Origin: Prochloron sp965198675
GTDB lineage: Bacteria > Cyanobacteriota > Cyanobacteriia > Cyanobacteriales > Prochloraceae
Length of the DNA: 64,000 nt
Reading direction: 5' to 3'
Assembly: GCA_965198675.1 (NCBI GenBank)
Contig: OZ240666.1
Span: forward strand, 3,286,001 to 3,350,000
Below, one piece after another: positions 58,794 through 64,000 of this stretch; positions within the stretch are counted from its first letter, which is position 1, and the number at the start of each line of letters is the position of its first letter. Under the pieces are notes generated by a model that worked only from the letters and a program-made list of their open reading frames with translations, did no database searches and was not told the DNA's origin. The position numbers and the translations under genes were made by a program.

Positions 58794-59261
58794 ATGACTA
58801 AAACTGTTGCCCACGTCATGACCCCGGATCCTATTACCGTGGAACCTCAAACACCTCTTACCGAGGCAATTAGGATTCTAGCAGAGAAACAAATCACCGG
58901 ACTGCCAGTGGTGGATCAAGGGGGAAAACTAGTTGGTGTCATTTCCGAAAGCGATTTAATGTGGAAAGAGACAGGAGTAGACCCTCCACCCTATATAATG
59001 TTCCTCGATAGCGTTATTTATCTCCAAAACCCCGCCCGTTATGATAAAGAGATTCACAAAGCCTTAGGACAAAACGTTGGAGAGGTAATGAGTGATTCAC
59101 CAATTACGATCGACCCCCATAGCTCTCTACGGGAAGCTGCTCATTTAATGCACGAAAAGCACGTCCGACGCTTGCCAGTGGTGGACTCAGAAGGTAAAGT
59201 CATTGGTATACTAACCCGTAGTGATATTATTCGCACTATGGCTTATAGCAGTGATCAGTAA
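58794..59261 (+). CDS. CBS domain pair protein
   Basis: A 155-residue protein made only of two CBS domains: KTVAHVMTPDPITVEPQTPL with LVGVISESDLMW, and VGEVMSDSPITIDPHSSLRE with VIGILTRSDIIRTM. Such stand-alone pairs bind adenosyl ligands and, in plants and cyanobacteria, regulate thioredoxin or other partners. The insert DPPPYIMFLDSVIYLQNPAR between the domains is the usual one for this family. Ends in a short heptamer array. Confidence 0.93.
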   Translation: MTKTVAHVMTPDPITVEPQTPLTEAIRILAEKQITGLPVVDQGGKLVGVISESDLMWKETGVDPPPYIMFLDSVIYLQNPARYDKEIHKALGQNVGEVMSDSPITIDPHSSLREAAHLMHEKHVRRLPVVDSEGKVIGILTRSDIIRTMAYSSDQ

Positions 59262-59370
59262 CCAGTGACCAGTGACCAGCTTCTGAGGGGTGTGGGGTGT
59301 GGGGTGTGGGGTGTGGGGTGCGGTGGGCAATGGCAACCCTACAATTACACCAATAATAAGTGGTATATTT

Positions 59371-60030
59371 ATGCATACATCTTTGTCCTCAGTTCAAGAA
59401 TTGGTCAATAGTTCTGATTTTGGCGATCGCATCCGGGGTATCAATCAGCTGAGGCAGCTAGAGCCTAAGATAGCATTCAAAATGTTGGAGCCGTTAGTGC
59501 AGGACAAAAACACCCGGGTGCGCTATGCAGCAGTAAGTCAATTTGATACCATTGGTACTGCTAATTTAAGTAAGTCCTTAGAGTTATTGCGAGAGCGTCT
59601 CTTAAACGACCCCGAACCGGACGTGCAAGCAGCAGCTGCCGACTCCTTAGGGGCACTGAAACTGACAGAAGCTTTTGGTGACTTGCAACAGGTTTACAAC
59701 GAAACCTCTGAGTGGTTAGTCAAGTTCAGTATTATTGCTGTTTTAGGAGAATTTGGCGATCCTCGGGGTTTTGACATATTAGTAAACGCCTTAACTTCTG
59801 ATAATAGTCTATTTCAAACAGCTGCGATCAGTGCTTTAGGAGAATTAGGAGATAAACGTGCTCTACCTCAACTCCTCCTGTTTGCAGATCATGAAGACTG
59901 GCAGTTACGTTATCGTCTCGTTCAAGCTCTCGGGAGACTAGGTGGTGAAAGTGCTCATGGTACATTAGAAAAGTTAGCACAGGATGAAGTGGAACAAGTG
60001 GCCCAATTGGCGAAAACTAATCTAAAATAA
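59371..60030 (+). CDS. nblB: HEAT-repeat protein, NblB-like (phycobilisome degradation / bilin lyase family)
   Basis: A 219-residue protein of five to six PBS-lyase HEAT repeats: SSVQELVNSSDFGDRIRGIN, LEPLVQDKNTRVRYAAVSQF, LLNDPEPDVQAAAADSLGAL, LVNALTSDNSLFQTAAISAL and ADHEDWQLRYRLVQALGRLG. Length and the start MHTSLSSVQELV match NblB, which helps phycobilisome breakdown during nutrient starvation and is related to CpcE/CpcF bilin lyases. The start is the ATG at 59371; the open frame upstream is a G-rich GTGTGGG repeat. Confidence 0.85.
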   Translation: MHTSLSSVQELVNSSDFGDRIRGINQLRQLEPKIAFKMLEPLVQDKNTRVRYAAVSQFDTIGTANLSKSLELLRERLLNDPEPDVQAAAADSLGALKLTEAFGDLQQVYNETSEWLVKFSIIAVLGEFGDPRGFDILVNALTSDNSLFQTAAISALGELGDKRALPQLLLFADHEDWQLRYRLVQALGRLGGESAHGTLEKLAQDEVEQVAQLAKTNLK

Positions 60031-60044
60031 AGTCTCAAGAGAGG

Positions 60045-60258
60045 CTAAGCTAAGGCGTACCCAGTGTGCTGTCGTACTTGGGGAGGATGAAAAGCGAGAA
60101 CAATCCTATCTTTAGGAACTCCAGCAGCCACCAGTTCATTTGTGATACCATCTTCAATTCCATCATAGTGGATCCAAATTTTTTCCTTGCGAAGTTCAGC
60201 ATGAACTCGTCACTAGCATGAAGTGGTTGCGATCGCGACTCACAACAACCAGGTTTCC
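60045..60258 (-). pseudogene. Degenerate xisI copy
   Basis: On the minus strand this matches the C-terminal two thirds of the intact xisI at 62505-62855 (for example HTGYALA at the end, and the region around the HIP1-bearing CGATCGCGAC). There is an internal deletion near 60205 and no start. It lies immediately upstream of the kinase gene, while the intact copy lies immediately downstream, so the kinase is bracketed by two xisI copies in the same orientation. Confidence 0.75.
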
Positions 60259-60366
60259 AGTGCCCCGAAAAGTACGGGGCTGTAAAAGAACTGTCATGGT
60301 ACGTGAGGAGCTGGTAAGATTAGATAGGGTGTTTTTCTTAGGAATAAATTTGGCTATTTTATCCCC

Positions 60367-62508
60367 ATGCTTCTAAACAATCGCTACGAAATTCAAAAAT
60401 TCCTGGGAGGTGGAACCTTTGGGAAAACCTTTTTAGCTTGGGATCATCGAGACGAAACCTATACCACAGGAAGAGCTTGCGTCGTTAAACGGCTAAACTA
60501 CCAGGGAAATAAAGATACCCTGAGCACTGCTATTCGTCTCTTTGAAGAAGAAACTGCTATTCGTCTCTTTGAAGAAGAAGCTGAAGTCTTAGCAATGTTG
60601 GGAAACCATCCTCAAATTCCCGAATTGTACGACAATTTTACCCAGGAGGGAGAGTTTTATTTGGTGCTGGAGTGTATCGAAGGGAAACCTCTGCGCCAGG
60701 AACTAACTGATGAGCAGGATCCCCCGCGCCCTCGCTGTTTGACGGAAGCACAGACGATTCGTTTATTGCAGGAAATTTTGGAAGTGCTGACAGTTGTTCA
60801 CCACCGAGATATCATTCACCGAGACTTGAAACCGGAGAATATCATGCGACGGCGAGTAGATGGGAAATTAGTGTTAATTGATTTTGGTACCATTAAGCGG
60901 TTTACCTCAACGGTGGCGGGAACCGTAGCAGTGGGAACCCAGGGTTATATGCCGGGGGAACAAGCTAGGGGAAAACCTAGATTGGCTAGTGATATCTATG
61001 CGGTGGGGATGATAGGGCTGGAATGCTTGACAGGGTTACATCCCACTAGTTTCGAGGAAGATGACGCTACAGGAGAAATTAATTGGTCTGCGGAGCAGTT
61101 GGGGCTGAGTGAGGAGTTTGTGGCAGTGCTGAACCAGATGATTGCTGCCCACTTTCCCCACCGTTATCTTAATGCAGCTGAAGCGTTGGCAGCTCTAAAT
61201 CAGTTGGAAGGGGTGGGCAATAAGCAGTCGAGAGGGTACGATGTAATCTACATAAAGTCGGAGTCGGAATTGATAAAAACCAGGGTGCTTCCACCACCTC
61301 CTCCCACGATTCGGGAGTGGTTATTTATTTGGATGAAGAAACGGGGACTACCCCTTGCTGGGAGAGGAATTCTATTTTTGTATTCTCATCTGAGTCTATT
61401 TTTGCAAGAATTATTCATTTGGATGAAGAAACGGGGACTACCCCTTGCTGGGAGAGGAATTCTATTTTTGTATTCTCATCTGAGTCTATTTTTGCAAGAA
61501 TTATTCACTTGGATGAAGAAACGGGGACTACCCCTGTTAGGAAGGTTAATGAGGCTTTCTCGTCTATTTTTGCGAGAACTGGTAATTTATTGCTTCCGCC
61601 ACAAGTCTTACACTAGCTCTAGAATTATAATTATCGGATCCACACTCACACTATTGAAGCTATTTGAGCCAATCACCTTTTTAGCAGGACTTGCACATTA
61701 TCTCCATTCTTCAAAAAGAATAGGAAATTTGAGGGGTCATATAGGCAATGGGGATGAAAGCTGGTTAGTTGGTATGTTTGAAGAGGCCTTTCTACAAAGG
61801 TGTGGGTTCGAGGCACCGAGTTTTGAATTTCCTATAACTTTCATCAAGAGTCTATCTCTTGACACTAGACTAGAATTTTTCTCTCCTATTTTCAAGAATT
61901 ATGTAAAAGAGAGTATAGGTTACTCTTTGAGAATGTATCCTGGTAAATCCTATCCTGGTGAATTTTTTGAAGCTTTTAACTGGAATTCCCCACAGGATGG
62001 GTTTTGGGAGTACTTAGAAGACTTGTTTAACGCTAACTCTATTTCAGTGATAGTTCATCCTTTATGGACTTTACGGAATCAGGATGAGCAGTACTCAAGA
62101 TTTTTTGAAGACTTTTATCGTTACTTAGATAGAAATTTAGAAGGAATGTCTTCCTATCCTCCTTTAATAAGAAACCTTGTCGATTCCAACTTAAGAATAG
62201 CTATCATGTTTTGTGCCTTTGAACAACCAGAAATGTACAAATATAAAGATAATATACAGGAATTTGTGAATCAATCCTTCCCCCAAACTAAGGCTACATT
62301 AAGAAAATGGGAAAAGCGTTGGGAATGTAAAGTAGAATATTTTGGTTATTCAGTATTTGGCTTCATTGGAGATACGTTGGAACCTAACGCAGTAAAAAAA
62401 AGATATCCAGAAAGGGATAGTTGCCATGTGATTAAGGAGTCAAATGATTGGAAACCCTTTGGTTTAATTGAACCTTTATATTGGCTGGCTACAGGTAAAC
62501 ATTATTAA
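60367..62508 (+). CDS. Serine/threonine protein kinase with recently duplicated segments
   Basis: A 713-residue PknB-type kinase. The glycine loop is FLGGGTFGKTFLAWDHRD, the catalytic Lys is in ACVVKRL, the catalytic loop is IIHRDLKPENIM (about 155-166) and the metal motif LIDFG, then GTQGYMPGEQARG. A 27-base duplication doubles TAIRLFEEE near residue 55. After residue 320 a 90-base unit is repeated three times (61321-61590), each encoding WMKKRGLPLAGRG and ILFLYSHLSLFLQEL, a hydrophobic segment that may span the membrane. The C-terminal about 280 residues are an unrecognised domain with KSYPGEFFEAFNWNSPQDGF. Part of the extracellular or effector region is thus recently expanded. Confidence 0.88.
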   Translation: MLLNNRYEIQKFLGGGTFGKTFLAWDHRDETYTTGRACVVKRLNYQGNKDTLSTAIRLFEEETAIRLFEEEAEVLAMLGNHPQIPELYDNFTQEGEFYLVLECIEGKPLRQELTDEQDPPRPRCLTEAQTIRLLQEILEVLTVVHHRDIIHRDLKPENIMRRRVDGKLVLIDFGTIKRFTSTVAGTVAVGTQGYMPGEQARGKPRLASDIYAVGMIGLECLTGLHPTSFEEDDATGEINWSAEQLGLSEEFVAVLNQMIAAHFPHRYLNAAEALAALNQLEGVGNKQSRGYDVIYIKSESELIKTRVLPPPPPTIREWLFIWMKKRGLPLAGRGILFLYSHLSLFLQELFIWMKKRGLPLAGRGILFLYSHLSLFLQELFTWMKKRGLPLLGRLMRLSRLFLRELVIYCFRHKSYTSSRIIIIGSTLTLLKLFEPITFLAGLAHYLHSSKRIGNLRGHIGNGDESWLVGMFEEAFLQRCGFEAPSFEFPITFIKSLSLDTRLEFFSPIFKNYVKESIGYSLRMYPGKSYPGEFFEAFNWNSPQDGFWEYLEDLFNANSISVIVHPLWTLRNQDEQYSRFFEDFYRYLDRNLEGMSSYPPLIRNLVDSNLRIAIMFCAFEQPEMYKYKDNIQEFVNQSFPQTKATLRKWEKRWECKVEYFGYSVFGFIGDTLEPNAVKKRYPERDSCHVIKESNDWKPFGLIEPLYWLATGKHY

Positions 62509-62855
62509 GCTAAAGCATATCCAGTGTGCTGTCGTACTTGGGGAGGGTGAAAAGCGAGAACAATGCGCTCTTTAGGTACTCCAGCAGCTACCAATTCACA
62601 AGTGATACCATCTTCAATACCACCATCATAGTGAATCCAAATTTTTTCATTGCGAATTTCAGCATGAACAATAAAGCCATGAACTCGTCGGTGATTTTTC
62701 CAGCCTTCCTGTATCAACATAAAGTGGTTGCGATCGCGACTAACAACAACATAGGTGATTATATCACTATAACGATAAAGAAGATTGGCATAATACTGGA
62801 GAATTTTCTCCAGAATATCACGCCATTGGTCTAAGAGTTGATTTGCGGTTGCCAT
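62505..62855 (-). CDS. xisI: XisI-like protein (fdxN element excision controlling factor family)
   Basis: A 116-residue member of the XisI family, MATANQLLDQWRDILEKILQ, then RYSDIITYVVVSRDRNHFML, then RVHGFIVHAEIRNEKIWIHY and VPKERIVLAFHPPQVRQHTG. In Anabaena XisI works with XisH and XisF to excise the fdxN element. Many cyanobacteria have several xisH-xisI pairs of unknown role. Here no xisH is adjacent upstream (62856-62968 has none), so this is an orphan. It overlaps the kinase end by four bases (convergent). Confidence 0.9.
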   Translation of the reverse strand: MATANQLLDQWRDILEKILQYYANLLYRYSDIITYVVVSRDRNHFMLIQEGWKNHRRVHGFIVHAEIRNEKIWIHYDGGIEDGITCELVAAGVPKERIVLAFHPPQVRQHTGYALA

Positions 62856-62968
62856 AGGATTATTTCCTCATTGTTTGGATCAAAAACTATCATGCGGAAA
62901 CCAGGGCTAACTTATAAAACCCCGACCGGGTTTAAATTTCCCCAAACCCCAAACCTCAAACCCCCGCG

Positions 62969-63685
62969 CTATACGATGACTACAGTAGCAGCACAAGATA
63001 GGTGACCTGGAGCTAAACTTAAATTCTCAATCTCCACTTGCTCTCCTAAATCTACTTCCAATGACTCGGGGAAAGTTCCTAATTCCAGGATACTATCAAT
63101 GTGGATAGGATAAAAGCGCAAATGGTGTCCACCCACCAATAACAATCCACTCCTAATTGTAACCGGAGTTGTCTCACCCCCTTTATCTCTCAGAGTTCCC
63201 GTCAAGGTAAATTTATCTGTGTTGAGAGTAATAAAACACCAGCTAATGTGATATGCTGATAAAAGATTTTCCGGATGATTAGTGCCTCCTGCTGCCAGTA
63301 ACATAGTCAGTAAATCAGTTAAACCACCCGATAACAAGGGAGACTGTAGAGAAGCCTTCAAAGCAGCTTCATCTACCTCTAGTTTACCCCTAACTGGAAC
63401 AGGTTCTAACAAACGCAGGGGTTTTCCCCTCATGACTTGACCCACATTAATGCGGATATTTTCTGCTTGCAGTTGTACTGCACCCACATGGATTCCTTCA
63501 TAGACAGCAGTGTTACAGGAAAGGGTCACTTGGGGAAGGTAACCACCGAGAATTTGGCGATCGCCCCCAGTAATTTTCAGTTCTAACCCTTCTATTACTT
63601 CTACTTGGGTTCTTAACCACAATCTTAATGCAGGGGACAGTATTTTTGAAATAATCTTACTTTGCTTTTTCAAAGGAGTACTCAT
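62969..63685 (-). CDS. DUF2993 (LmeA-like) lipid-binding family protein
   Basis: A 238-residue protein of DUF2993. It begins MSTPLKKQSKIISKILSPAL, followed by RLWLRTQVEVIEGLELKITG, with LAPGHLSCAATVVIV at the end and the typical beta-strand pattern VQLQAENIRINVGQVM. DUF2993 proteins have a TULIP-like lipid-binding fold; in actinobacteria LmeA matures mannans. The role in cyanobacteria is not known. The start is placed at 63685, matching the duplicate fragment at 21289; an upstream in-frame start adds ten residues. Confidence 0.85.
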   Translation of the reverse strand: MSTPLKKQSKIISKILSPALRLWLRTQVEVIEGLELKITGGDRQILGGYLPQVTLSCNTAVYEGIHVGAVQLQAENIRINVGQVMRGKPLRLLEPVPVRGKLEVDEAALKASLQSPLLSGGLTDLLTMLLAAGGTNHPENLLSAYHISWCFITLNTDKFTLTGTLRDKGGETTPVTIRSGLLLVGGHHLRFYPIHIDSILELGTFPESLEVDLGEQVEIENLSLAPGHLSCAATVVIV

Positions 63686-63806
63686 GAAGTTACCAGTTAC
63701 CAATGCTTTCCACACTGCTTACTATTGATATTACCCCACGTTTCGAACAGTTTATTGTAAACTTTGATAAAATTGGAGAATAATTTTGAAAATCAGGGGA
63801 GAACAT

Positions 63807-64000
63807 ATGATTACTCAAACAATGGTACAACCATCCTCCTGGGTCGAAGTCGGGATTAAGATTCAGAGGGTGAGGGGAATCAATCTCTTCAAGTTTACTG
63901 ATGAACTTCAAGCCCGTCTTGAAATTCTCATCCATCGCCGAAAAAATAGCACCCTTACCCCAGAAGAAACTGCCGAACTCATTGGTATCACAGAACTAGA
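63807..64000 (+). CDS. Small conserved protein, partial (runs off the window)
   Basis: The frame from the ATG at 63807 with AGGGGAGA ahead: MITQTMVQPSSWVEVGIKIQ, then FKFTDELQARLEILIHRRKN and TLTPEETAELIGITELD, open at the end. This is the N-terminus of a small cyanobacterial family usually about 75-90 residues, often paired with an HNH or toxin-like gene. Complete identification needs the next sequence. Confidence 0.7.
   Translation, partial: MITQTMVQPSSWVEVGIKIQRVRGINLFKFTDELQARLEILIHRRKNSTLTPEETAELIGITEL

Noticed and set aside
58557..58850. Minus-strand frames between the methyltransferase remnant and the CBS gene
   Set aside because: No recognisable domain and no ribosome site; treated as non-coding.
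60262..60280. GCCCCG/CGGGGC hairpin as a terminator for the NblB-like gene
   Set aside because: It lacks a T-run and lies beyond the degenerate xisI copy; it may be a repeat end instead.

Overview
The window looks like chromosome of a filamentous, repeat-rich cyanobacterium. The evidence is frequent HIP1 octamers (GCGATCGC), cyanobacterial or plastid-lineage genes (a PAM68-like assembly factor, a photosystem II S4-domain protein, an NblB-like HEAT protein, XisI), heptameric short tandem repeats of the CTGGTAA/CTGGTCA type, and GxxExxY, HicB, Uma2, UPF0175 and Rpn families. No rRNA, tRNA or CRISPR array was found. The species cannot be named from sequence alone.

Layout. 1-5630: a hairpin-bounded non-coding element (candidate IscB-type guide RNA), a glycine-rich membrane protein, PhnC/PhnD-like transporter parts without a permease, a NACHT remnant with pentapeptide repeats, and a gene-free stretch with promoter-like modules. 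5631-8253: a group II intron with its maturase. 8458-15120: ilvC, a retropepsin-like protease, a HIT protein, comM truncated by fusion to a toxin-antitoxin remnant, malQ, a GxxExxY gene between inverted repeats, and a pseudouridine synthase. 15285-22395: a wreckage zone holding a cytosine methyltransferase with its catalytic Cys replaced by Tyr, a broken companion, a UPF0175/PIN pair, scattered GH3 fragments, an intact AAA-ATPase/TPR operon, a DUF2993 fragment and an Rpn-like tail. 22452-27145: housekeeping genes aroF, PAM68, rpsO, ruvX, a GNAT protein and comB. 27138-30238: decayed hicB genes and an R-M locus with an intact methyltransferase and a dead nuclease. 30353-35387: a GNAT-like protein, a heptamer-repeat array, a GT4 glycosyltransferase, and a sodium:solute symporter pair bracketed by two similar MITE-like repeats. 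35528-39288: a large NACHT-HEAT protein and a small neighbour sharing a C-/N-terminal motif. 39473-45211: the photosystem II S4 protein, pyrB, Uma2 and a Ski2-like helicase. 45322-50142: a REP-associated transposase with its REPs, long direct duplications, a TnpB-type RNA-like remnant, brnT/brnA with an amber codon in brnT, and a broken Rpn gene. 50203-54027: an iron-type ABC permease, a cystine-knot-like double-glycine peptide gene, folP and tpiA. 54332-58448: a promoter followed by a small, partly decayed biosynthetic-type cluster (haem-oxygenase-like diiron enzyme, SDR, PhyH dioxygenase, MBL hydrolase, methyltransferase). 58794-64000: a CBS protein, NblB-like protein, Ser/Thr kinase, xisI plus a degenerate xisI copy, DUF2993 and a partial gene.

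Theme. Housekeeping genes are intact, while toxin-antitoxin, restriction-modification and NACHT genes between them carry many point nonsense, frameshift and repeat-junction lesions. Several repeat families (heptamer STRR, GxxExxY-type inverted repeats, REP/RAYT, IS200/IS605-like RNA elements, the group II intron) sit at or near many of the junctions. The most interesting intact candidates are the cystine-knot peptide gene (51948-52169), the diiron-oxidase/SDR cluster (54468-58448), the NACHT-HEAT protein with its motif-sharing neighbour, the AAA-ATPase/TPR operon, and the GxxExxY element with its many solo repeats.
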